From NCBI GenBank assembly GCA_938045215.1, contig CALINF010000334.1, positions 1 to 5,520 of the forward strand: a stretch of 5,520 nt of DNA, read 5' to 3'. The DNA comes from an uncultured Halieaceae bacterium (GTDB lineage Bacteria; Pseudomonadota; Gammaproteobacteria; Pseudomonadales; Halieaceae). The translations under genes and the position numbers were made by a program. This document shows, one piece after another, positions 1-5,520 of this stretch. The notes beneath the pieces are model-generated. The model was not told the DNA's origin and searched no databases. It saw nothing but the letters and a program-made list of their open reading frames with translations. The number at the start of each line of letters is the position of its first letter. The stretch's first letter is position 1.

Positions 1-1
1 G

Positions 2-658
2 TTGGCAGCGCTCGATCGGGCATTGTCTGATCCTGCCCGGCCTATGGTAGCGATAGTGGGGGGATCCAAGGTGTCGACCAAGCTGACGGTGCTTGAGACC
101 CTGTCGGACAAAGTTGACCAGCTGATCGTAGGCGGCGGTATCGCCAATACGTTTCTTGCCGCCAGTGGCAAGCCCGTGGGTAAGTCACTGTGTGAGCATG
201 ATTTGATACCTGTGGCACAGTCGCTGCAGGCAAAAGCCGATATTCCACTGCCGCCAGACGTTGTTACCGGTAAAGAGTTCTCCGAGTCTGCCACAGCGAC
301 CCTGTGCTCCGCAGACGCTGTCGGTGACGACGATATGATTTTTGACATTGGCCCGCAGGCCTGCGCCGAAATCGCCAAGATCCTTGAGAATGCGGGAACT
401 ATATTGTGGAACGGCCCCGTGGGTGTGTTCGAGTTTGATCAGTTCGGCGGTGGCACACAGGCGCTGGCTCGTGCGATTGCCAGCAGCAGTGCGTTTTCAC
501 TGGCTGGCGGCGGAGATACCCTGGCAGCGATTGATAAGTACGGTATTGCCGATCAGGTGTCCTATATTTCAACTGGCGGTGGTGCTTTCCTTGAGTATGT
601 GGAAGGCAAAACCCTGCCGGCAGTCGCGGTACTGCAGGAGCGGGCAAAGTCCGCGTAG
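2..658 (+). CDS. pgk: Phosphoglycerate kinase, C-terminal part (5' end outside window)
   Basis: Phosphoglycerate kinase interconverts 1,3-bisphosphoglycerate + ADP and 3-phosphoglycerate + ATP in the cytoplasm (glycolysis/gluconeogenesis; also the Calvin cycle). The visible 218 residues match the C-terminal, nucleotide-binding half of the family. Fragment residues 14-27 contain the VAIVGGSKVSTK signature, 136-145 WNGPVGVFEF, 169-173 the GGGDT nucleotide loop and 190-198 STGGGAFLE, ending in the usual LQERAK-type tail. Bacterial PGKs are about 390 residues, so roughly 170 N-terminal residues, with the 3-phosphoglycerate site, lie upstream of the window. The TTG at position 2 is an internal Leu codon, not a start, because homologues read straight through here. 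The gene ends in TAG and is followed after 47 bp by fba on the same strand, as expected for a pgk-fba operon. Nothing suggests a biological truncation. Confidence 0.97.
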   Translation: MAALDRALSDPARPMVAIVGGSKVSTKLTVLETLSDKVDQLIVGGGIANTFLAASGKPVGKSLCEHDLIPVAQSLQAKADIPLPPDVVTGKEFSESATATLCSADAVGDDDMIFDIGPQACAEIAKILENAGTILWNGPVGVFEFDQFGGGTQALARAIASSSAFSLAGGGDTLAAIDKYGIADQVSYISTGGGAFLEYVEGKTLPAVAVLQERAKSA

Positions 659-691
659 TCTAGTATTCATTGCAAGCCCCAATTTGAACAT

Positions 692-696
692 AGAGG
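692..696 (+). promoter_or_regulatory. Ribosome binding site of fba
   Basis: AGAGG lies 9 nt before the ATG at 706. It supports that start in the 47-bp pgk-fba gap, which otherwise holds no hairpin terminator or convincing promoter that I can see. This fits co-transcription with pgk. Confidence 0.6.
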
Positions 697-705
697 TAGA
701 GTTTC

Positions 706-1770
706 ATGGCACTAATCAGTATGCGTCAGTTGTTGGATCACGCCGCCGAACACGGCTACGGCGTGCCCGCCTTCAACGTCAACAACCTGGAGCAGACACG
801 GGCGATTATGGAGGCCGCCGATGAGACCGATTCGCCGGTGATCATGCAGGCGAGTGCGGGTGCTCGCAAGTACGCAGGTGCGCCTTTTCTGCGTGCATTG
901 ATGGATGCCGCGATAAGCGAATTCCCGCATATTCCGGTAGTTGTGCATCAGGATCACGGTGTCTCTCCCGCGGTGTGTCAGCGTTCCATTCAGCTTGGGT
1001 TCAGCTCCGTGATGATGGATGGCTCATTGGGCGAGGACGGCAAAACCCCCATGGACTATGACTATAACGTGGCAGTCACAAAGCTCGCAGTCGATATGGC
1101 CCATGCCTGCGGGGTATCAGTTGAGGGGGAGCTGGGCTGCCTGGGTTCGCTTGAGACGGGAGAAGCGGGCGAGGAGGACGGCAGTGGCGCGGCCGGCATA
1201 CTCACCCACGAGCAGATGCTCACCGATCCCGAGGAAGCCGCTGCGTTTGTTAAGGCCACGCAGGTAGATGCGCTGGCGATCGCCTGTGGCACCAGCCACG
1301 GTGCGTACAAGTTCACCCGTCCGCCCACGGGCGATATTCTTGCGATCGATCGCATTATCGAGATCAACAAGCGCATTCCCAACACGCACCTGGTCATGCA
1401 CGGCTCCTCTTCTGTGCCGCAGGAGTGGTTGCAGGTGATCAATGCGTTTGGTGGCGACATTCCCGAAACCTATGGCGTGCCGGTGGAGCAAATTCAGGAA
1501 GGCATCCGCAATGGCGTACGCAAGGTGAACATCGATACCGATCTGCGGCTCGCATCCACTGGCGCAGTGCGGCGCTTTTTGAGTGAGAACCCCTCTGAGT
1601 TCGATCCGCGCAAGTTTCTGGCAGAAACCACAAAAGCCATGAAAGAGATCTGCCTCGCTCGCTACGAGTCGTTTGGCACAGCCGGTAACGCCAGTAAAAT
1701 CAAGGTCAAGTCGTTAGAGGCCATGCAAGAGTCCTATGCATCCGGCGCATTGTCTCAGAGTGTGAACTAG
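706..1770 (+). CDS. fba: Fructose-1,6-bisphosphate aldolase, class II (Calvin-cycle subtype)
   Basis: This zinc enzyme reversibly cleaves fructose-1,6-bisphosphate to dihydroxyacetone phosphate and glyceraldehyde-3-phosphate in the cytoplasm. The 354-residue product is full length for the class II Calvin-cycle subtype (CbbA-like). Visible motifs are the N-terminal GVPAFNVNN (residues 18-27), HQDHG (81-85, with Asp83 the likely catalytic acid and His84 a zinc ligand), VEGELG (139-144), the GEEDG loop (155-159), GTSHG (His198, likely zinc ligand), HGSSS (His232, likely zinc ligand) and the phosphate-binding NIDTD segment (276-280). Residue roles are assigned by analogy with the E. coli class II enzyme. 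The ATG at 706 has a good upstream ribosome site and begins at the normal family N-terminus. pgk precedes it and a hydrolase gene follows 15 bp after its stop. The 'Calvin' label names a sequence subtype: no RuBisCO or phosphoribulokinase is present here, so a glycolytic/gluconeogenic role is likelier. Confidence 0.96.
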   Translation: MALISMRQLLDHAAEHGYGVPAFNVNNLEQTRAIMEAADETDSPVIMQASAGARKYAGAPFLRALMDAAISEFPHIPVVVHQDHGVSPAVCQRSIQLGFSSVMMDGSLGEDGKTPMDYDYNVAVTKLAVDMAHACGVSVEGELGCLGSLETGEAGEEDGSGAAGILTHEQMLTDPEEAAAFVKATQVDALAIACGTSHGAYKFTRPPTGDILAIDRIIEINKRIPNTHLVMHGSSSVPQEWLQVINAFGGDIPETYGVPVEQIQEGIRNGVRKVNIDTDLRLASTGAVRRFLSENPSEFDPRKFLAETTKAMKEICLARYESFGTAGNASKIKVKSLEAMQESYASGALSQSVN

Positions 1771-1785
1771 GCGAGCGTCAACGCG

Positions 1786-2769
1786 GTGGCCAAGGACGCC
1801 GATTCGGCGTTACTGACCCGGCAGCAGATAGATGCGTTGCGTGAACAGCTGCAACCGTTGAGCGATGCTGCAGAACTGCCTCCTCAGGCCGCGCCGTTGC
1901 TGGCGTTTTACGGGTTGGATTTTTCGGCGGCTTTTCCAAAGGCAACACTGGCATTGGGCCTGGTGTCATCCGGGGACCAGGACATTGCCGCCTATCGCTG
2001 GTTACAGCCAGGTGCAACTGAGACATTGCTGCTGGTGCATGGCTATCTTGATCATGTGGGTCTATTTACTCATCTGGTTCGCTTTGGCCTGTCTCGCGGT
2101 TACAACGTGCTGGCATTTGATTTACCCGGGCACGGCCTTTCGAGTGGTCAGCGCGCGGGAATTGACGAATTCTCACGTTACAGTACGGCAATACAGGATG
2201 TTATCGATGCCTCGGGGCTTTCCCGGCAGCGATTGCGGGTGATAGCCCAGAGCACAGGTGGAGCGGCCTTGATTGACCTGGCTTCCCGCAGCGACTGGCC
2301 ATTTGAGCAAACGGTTTTGCTGGCCCCTCTTATTCGGCCAGTGGACTGGTGGCAGGTTCGCCTTATGCATACCGTGGCGCACCACTTTATTGACGATGTT
2401 CCGCGCAAATTTGCCAACAATTCGACTGATTTGAACTTCCTCGAATTTATTCAGCGAGATCCACTGCAGTCGCGTCGAATCCAGGTCAGCTGGGTAGGCG
2501 CACTGAAGCGCTGGCTGTCAGGCTTGCAGTTTGGCGATCTGGGTGTTGGCCCTGCGCTGGTGATCCAGGGGCGCGAGGACACTACTGTGGACTGGCGCTA
2601 TAACATGCGTCGTATTGAAACCCTCTTTCCCGGCAGCGCGATTGAATATCTGCCGGACGCGGGGCACCATCTGGCGAACGAGAGCGAGCTCTGGCGAAAC
2701 CTCTATCTGGCCAGGATCAATGCTTACTTCGACAATAGCGACGCTCTGGAGCCTGACGCAAGTAGCTAG
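1786..2769 (+). CDS. Alpha/beta hydrolase (monoacylglycerol lipase/lysophospholipase-like)
   Basis: Predicted cytoplasmic serine hydrolase of 327 residues in the Hydrolase_4/serine aminopeptidase S33-type alpha/beta-hydrolase group. The substrate cannot be told; ester or acylglycerol cleavage is the family expectation. Visible signatures are the oxyanion-side LLLVHGY strand-turn (residues 81-87), DLPGHGLSSG (112-121), the nucleophile elbow AQSTGG (154-159, Ser156 the likely nucleophile; the usual first Gly is Ala), GRED (262-265, Asp265 the likely acid) and DAGHH (291-295, His294 the likely base). A variable cap region lies between about 184 and 245. There is no signal peptide or membrane segment. 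The GTG start at 1786 is the only reasonable initiator: no ATG precedes residue 194, the codons between the fba stop and it contain no other start, and the Shine-Dalgarno match is weak (GAG at 1773-1775), so translation may be coupled to fba. Its stop overlaps that of the convergent membrane-protein gene. Confidence 0.87.
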   Translation: MAKDADSALLTRQQIDALREQLQPLSDAAELPPQAAPLLAFYGLDFSAAFPKATLALGLVSSGDQDIAAYRWLQPGATETLLLVHGYLDHVGLFTHLVRFGLSRGYNVLAFDLPGHGLSSGQRAGIDEFSRYSTAIQDVIDASGLSRQRLRVIAQSTGGAALIDLASRSDWPFEQTVLLAPLIRPVDWWQVRLMHTVAHHFIDDVPRKFANNSTDLNFLEFIQRDPLQSRRIQVSWVGALKRWLSGLQFGDLGVGPALVIQGREDTTVDWRYNMRRIETLFPGSAIEYLPDAGHHLANESELWRNLYLARINAYFDNSDALEPDASS

Positions 2770-3362
2770 TCGACCAGATGCAGGCTGGTTTCGAGCCCAT
2801 TGAAAAACATCTGCACCGAGATTATTACCAATATCATGCCCATCAGGCGCTCCATGGCAATCAGGCCACGGCTGCCCAGTGCTCGCAGCAATAAAGGGGA
2901 GGACATCAGCACCACCGCGGCAACTGCCCATGCGGCGACCAGCGCTGCGGTCCACTCCAGCATGCGCGTGGGGTCGTTGCTGACCATCAACATGGCAAAG
3001 GCGAGGGAGGAGGGACCAGCCACAGCCGGTATGGCCAGCGGCACAATAAACGGCTCACCCTCGGGGGTGTCACCCATTATTCCGTGGGGAGACGGGAAAA
3101 TCATGCGTATCGCGATCAAAAACAGGATAATGGCCCCGGCTATGCTCACAGACTCTTGCTTGAGCCCCATAAAGTTCAGCACCGAGCTTCCCGCATAGAG
3201 GAAGATAAGCAGGACGACCAGAGCGATGAGCAGTTCCCTGAAGATCACCCACTGCCTGCGTTTGCGCTCTACATCCTTTAATACAGATAGGAATATGGGC
3301 ACATTTCCCAGTGGGTCCATCACCAGTACAAGCGTTATAAAAGCAGCTATCGTATTATCCAT
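2766..3362 (-). CDS. yhgN: MarC/YhgN-family inner-membrane protein
   Basis: Integral inner-membrane protein of the MarC family, annotated in databases as NAAT-type (neutral amino acid transporter) though physiological substrates are largely unproven. The 198-residue product matches the length and pattern of E. coli YhgN. It has MDPLGN in the first helix (residues 15-20), a KRR cluster after it (34-36), RELLIAL (42-48), the RMIFPSP segment (86-92), EPFIVPLAIPAVAGPS (103-118, the family hallmark) and ERLMGMIL near the C-terminus (171-178). About six hydrophobic helices are visible, roughly at 3-25, 43-65, 70-90, 106-127, 137-158 and 172-190. I chose the ATG at 3360-3362 because homologues begin there, with GAG 7 nt upstream. 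The frame stays open to an ATG at 3515, but those 51 extra residues are His/Cys-rich, not membrane-like and not family-like. It is transcribed convergently with the hydrolase and divergently from the receptor gene. Confidence 0.92.
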   Translation of the reverse strand: MDNTIAAFITLVLVMDPLGNVPIFLSVLKDVERKRRQWVIFRELLIALVVLLIFLYAGSSVLNFMGLKQESVSIAGAIILFLIAIRMIFPSPHGIMGDTPEGEPFIVPLAIPAVAGPSSLAFAMLMVSNDPTRMLEWTAALVAAWAVAAVVLMSSPLLLRALGSRGLIAMERLMGMILVIISVQMFFNGLETSLHLVD

Positions 3363-3447
3363 TTCCGGTCTCGGGTGCAGTGTATAAAGGTGGAGCGGGT
3401 GCGCAATGTGCTCGCATTGATAACGCATCCGGTGTTCAGAGGCGGCG

Positions 3448-3475
3448 ATTATCCACACTCTGCTTACATTGTCGC
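3448..3475 (-). promoter_or_regulatory. Candidate sigma-70 promoter for the MarC/YhgN-type gene
   Basis: Read on the minus strand, GCGACA (3475-3470) and GATAAT (3453-3448) are separated by 16 bp. They match the -35 consensus at 4 of 6 positions and the -10 consensus at 5 of 6. Transcription would start near 3441, giving a leader of roughly 80 nt before the ATG at 3362. This was found by eye; a match of this quality can occur by chance. Confidence 0.35.
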
Positions 3476-3558
3476 CCGCATAAAGTTGGTGAAAATGTAA
3501 AAAAGTCACAAACAAGTTGTTGAGGGGGAACTAACTTATTACGTTCTAATACCGATAC

Positions 3559-3599
3559 AGCTGACTTTGCGTAATCAGAAAGGTTATACAAAGTCAGCT
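3559..3599. repeat. Perfect 11-bp inverted repeat, putative operator
   Basis: AGCTGACTTTG at 3559-3569 is repeated as its exact reverse complement CAAAGTCAGCT at 3589-3599, with 19 bp between the arms and about 30 bp centre to centre (close to three helical turns). The arms overlap the candidate -35 and -10 elements of the receptor promoter, so a repressor bound to both could block RNA polymerase. The alternative is an RNA stem-loop, but there is no following U-run and the arms lie at or upstream of the predicted start, so an operator is more likely. The cognate regulator is not in the window. Confidence 0.6.
3561..3590 (+). promoter_or_regulatory. Candidate sigma-70 promoter of the TonB-dependent receptor
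   Basis: CTGACT (3561-3566) and TATACA (3585-3590), 18 bp apart, each match the sigma-70 consensus at 4 of 6 positions. Transcription would start near 3597, leaving a leader of about 50 nt before the ATG at 3648. The correspondence of both elements with the arms of the inverted repeat strengthens the call. Suboptimal hexamers would fit a regulated promoter, but this is inference. Confidence 0.45.
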
Positions 3600-3635
3600 A
3601 TTCACTAAAAATCTGACATCTAACATTGTCAATTC

Positions 3636-3640
3636 AGGGG
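3636..3640 (+). promoter_or_regulatory. Ribosome binding site of the TonB-dependent receptor
   Basis: AGGGG ends 7 nt before the ATG at 3648, near-ideal spacing. It fixes the start at the codon that begins a well-formed signal peptide. Confidence 0.7.
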
Positions 3641-3647
3641 TTTATAA

Positions 3648-5520
3648 ATGAAGACAAACAAACTGAGCACAGCCGTAAGGCTGGCACTGGGCGTCGGTGC
3701 AGTCTCTGCAACCGTACCTTTTGCCGGTACTGCAATCGCGCAGGACGAGCAGATGATCGAAGAGGTGGTAATCACCGGTTCGCGTATCAAGCGTCCTGAT
3801 CTGGAGGCGGTTAGCCCATACACCACCATCAACGCAGAGGAATTCAAACTCTCCGGTACTATTAACGTAGAGCAGAAGCTGGCTGAATTGCCATCTACGC
3901 TGCCTAGCTTTGGCCCTAGCTCAAACAACCCTGGTGACGGTACGGCTCGTGTCGACCTTCGCGGTCTGGGTTCATTCCGTACACTGGTACTTGTTAACGG
4001 TCGTCGCTGGATTCCTGCTACGCAAACAGGTGTTGTTGATTTGAACACCATTCCCGGCACCCTGATCAAGCGTGTTGACGTGGTAACCGGTGGTGCTTCA
4101 GCCGTATACGGCTCCGACGCACTGGCAGGTGTTGTTAACTTCGAAATGATCGACGATTTCGAAGGCGTAGAGATCACTGGTCTGTACGATGTTACTGATG
4201 AGAACGATGCCGAGAAGTACAACATGGACATCACCATGGGTGGCAACTTTGCCGATGGTCGCGGTAACGTAGTTATCTACGGTTCATATTCTAACCGTGA
4301 AGCACTGTTCTCAGGCGATAGAAACTTTTCCAGCCTGTCACTCCAAGACGGTACTAACGACGCTGGTAAGCCTGCGCTGGTTCCCGGCGGTTCTTCTGGT
4401 GTTCCGGGAAGCCGTGTTTTTGGTGGACCGACTCTGCCAAATGGCGAAGTGCTGGGCACCTTTAACCAGGACGGTTCAGGTCGCGCGTGGCAGGATCCTG
4501 AAGATCGCTTCAACTATGCTCCAGACAACTTCCTGCAGTTGCCACAGGAGCGCTACTTGGTACAGGCATTTGGTCACTACGACATTAACGAACATGTCCG
4601 TGCCTATAGTGAATATGCGTACTCTTACAACAAGGTACCTCAGGAACTGGCGCCAACACCCGCATTTACAGGAATCACTGTAAACCCAAACAGCGCGTTC
4701 TTTGCACCTGATGTGCAGGAAGCTCTTAATGGTGTAGCCGACGAGAACGGCAATGCATACCTGTATATTGGCCGTCGTATGGTCGAGAACGGCTCACGCC
4801 AGGCGATTGACGTACGTGATGCATTCCGCGTATTGGTCGGTGCTGAAGGTGCGATAACCGATAACTGGTCCTACGATACGTACTACAGCTTCTCTAACCT
4901 GGACAATAGTACGGAACTGAACAACGACGTGTCCGCTTCACGTTTTAAGCAGGCGGCACTGGTAACTGACGATGGTTCGGCGTGTCAGGACCCCAGTGGT
5001 GGTTGTGCGCCCCTGAATATCTTCGGTGCCGGCAATATCAGCCAGGAAGCTGTTGATTTCGTTAACATCGGCGCATCCAACATCACCAAACTTGAGCAGG
5101 AAGTTATTCAGGCCAGCGTATTTGGTGACTTGTGGACTATTCCTACTTCTGACTATCCCGTAGCTGTTGTACTGGGCTATGAACACCGTCGCGATGAGTC
5201 CAGCTTCCGCCCTGATACTTTCCTGTCTTCTGGTGACGTTCTCGGCTTTAACGCCGGTAAAGCCACTGTAGGTAGTTTCAAGGTAGATGAGTGGTTCGGT
5301 GAGATTTCTATTCCTTTGCTGTCTGGTATGCCCTTCGCGGAAGACCTGACTCTCTGGGGTGCTTACCGTGATTCTGACTACGACAATATCGGCGGTGTGG
5401 ATTCCTTCGCAACCGCGGTGAACTGGTCACCTATCGATAGCGTGAAGTTCCGTGTAGGCTATCAGGAAGCGGTGCGTGCTCCTAACGTATCCGAGTTGTT
5501 CTTGGGTAGCTCCAACGGCT
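3648..5520 (+). CDS. TonB-dependent outer-membrane receptor (3' end outside window)
   Basis: TonB/ExbBD-energised outer-membrane transporter; the substrate is not identifiable. The frame is open from the ATG through the window end (624 complete codons). Residues 1-31 form a signal peptide: basic MKTNK, a hydrophobic core, and cleavage likely after AIA (31). A TonB box follows (IEEVVITGSRI, 37-47). The plug spans about 52-165 and shows VDLRGLGSFRT (102-112), VLVNGRR (114-120) and GGASAVYGSDALAGVVNF (148-165). From about 175 the sequence alternates as expected for barrel strands and loops, including YEHRRDES (511-518) and the late-barrel motif AVRAPNVSELF (608-618). There is no N-terminal STN signalling domain, arguing against FecA-type sigma/anti-sigma control. 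Cys446 and Cys453 in a CQDPSGGCAPLNIFG loop could form an external disulfide. Receptors of this type usually run to 800-1000 residues, so a few hundred are missing. It is transcribed from its own regulatory region and is separate from the pgk-fba block. Siderophore, carbohydrate or other uptake cannot be distinguished here. Confidence 0.95.
   Translation, partial: MKTNKLSTAVRLALGVGAVSATVPFAGTAIAQDEQMIEEVVITGSRIKRPDLEAVSPYTTINAEEFKLSGTINVEQKLAELPSTLPSFGPSSNNPGDGTARVDLRGLGSFRTLVLVNGRRWIPATQTGVVDLNTIPGTLIKRVDVVTGGASAVYGSDALAGVVNFEMIDDFEGVEITGLYDVTDENDAEKYNMDITMGGNFADGRGNVVIYGSYSNREALFSGDRNFSSLSLQDGTNDAGKPALVPGGSSGVPGSRVFGGPTLPNGEVLGTFNQDGSGRAWQDPEDRFNYAPDNFLQLPQERYLVQAFGHYDINEHVRAYSEYAYSYNKVPQELAPTPAFTGITVNPNSAFFAPDVQEALNGVADENGNAYLYIGRRMVENGSRQAIDVRDAFRVLVGAEGAITDNWSYDTYYSFSNLDNSTELNNDVSASRFKQAALVTDDGSACQDPSGGCAPLNIFGAGNISQEAVDFVNIGASNITKLEQEVIQASVFGDLWTIPTSDYPVAVVLGYEHRRDESSFRPDTFLSSGDVLGFNAGKATVGSFKVDEWFGEISIPLLSGMPFAEDLTLWGAYRDSDYDNIGGVDSFATAVNWSPIDSVKFRVGYQEAVRAPNVSELFLGSSNG

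Larger units (their letters stand above)
3363..3647. other. Intergenic regulatory region between two divergent genes
   Basis: This 285-bp stretch is the only sizeable non-coding DNA in the window. It separates the leftward MarC-type gene from the rightward TonB-dependent receptor gene. The part nearest the receptor (about 3481-3647) is visibly AT-richer than the flanking genes. It contains a candidate leftward promoter (3448-3475), a candidate rightward promoter (3561-3590) embedded in a perfect inverted repeat, and a strong ribosome site before the receptor. I see no tRNA, no credible small ORF and no intrinsic terminator in it. Confidence 0.85.

Noticed and set aside
2..4. TTG as a possible start codon of the first gene
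   Set aside because: It is an internal leucine codon of phosphoglycerate kinase; the N-terminal half lies outside the window.
1062..1491. Overlapping minus-strand open frames opposite fba
   Set aside because: Antisense shadows of a highly conserved aldolase, with no ribosome sites or family motifs.
3496..3510. CRP-like site TGTAA-N5-TCACA
   Set aside because: The spacer is 5 bp instead of 6 and the left half lacks the TGTGA core; not a convincing cAMP-receptor-protein site.
3363..3515. 51-residue N-terminal extension of the MarC/YhgN-type protein from an ATG at 3515
   Set aside because: The extension lacks family similarity and hydrophobic character; homologues begin at the MDNTI codon at 3362. 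It would also run over the candidate promoter.
3559..3599. The inverted repeat as an intrinsic terminator or attachment site
   Set aside because: It has a 19-nt loop, no downstream T-run on either strand, and no adjacent integrase or tRNA; the overlap with promoter-like hexamers favours an operator.
3629..4246. Long minus-strand open frame of 205 codons opposite the receptor start
   Set aside because: Low-complexity Ser/Thr/Pro-rich translation with no recognisable motif; it is the antisense shadow of the receptor's signal peptide and plug, which are unmistakable.
1..5520. A new multi-gene system (defence, toxin-antitoxin, secretion, mobile element, CRISPR)
   Set aside because: All sizeable open frames are explained by four common protein families and one general hydrolase family; no direct-repeat arrays, transposase, phage or toxin-like genes are visible.

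Overview
The window is ordinary-looking chromosomal DNA, apparently from a free-living gammaproteobacterium. The phosphoglycerate kinase and the MarC-family membrane protein closely resemble their enterobacterial counterparts. The aldolase is the class II Calvin-cycle subtype, and the large TonB-dependent receptor has features common in marine, oligotrophic gammaproteobacteria (Halieaceae/Cellvibrionales-like). That taxonomic placement is inference from remembered protein similarity, not from a search.

Left part (1-2769, + strand): a compact co-directional block. It starts with the C-terminal part of pgk, cut by the window edge. After 47 bp comes a complete class II fructose-1,6-bisphosphate aldolase gene (fba), and 15 bp after its stop codon a GTG-started alpha/beta hydrolase of the monoacylglycerol lipase/lysophospholipase type. 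The first two enzymes serve central carbon metabolism (glycolysis/gluconeogenesis). The hydrolase is probably co-transcribed with them, but its substrate is unknown.

Middle (2766-3362, - strand): a convergent MarC/YhgN-type six-helix inner-membrane protein. Its stop codon overlaps the hydrolase stop codon in a shared CTAG, so there is no intergenic terminator between them. A 285-bp non-coding region (3363-3647) separates it from the divergently transcribed gene to its right.

Right part (3648-5520, + strand): the N-terminal 624 residues of a TonB-dependent outer-membrane receptor, open at the right edge. It has a signal peptide, a TonB box, a plug domain and much of the barrel. Its upstream region holds the most notable non-coding signal in the window: a perfect 11-bp inverted repeat whose arms coincide with the -35 and -10 elements of the best candidate promoter, an arrangement typical of an operator.

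No mobile element, CRISPR array, tRNA, rRNA or defence module is visible. I found no evidence of an undescribed multi-gene system here. The most worthwhile leads are the receptor's putative operator and the uncharacterised hydrolase linked to pgk-fba.
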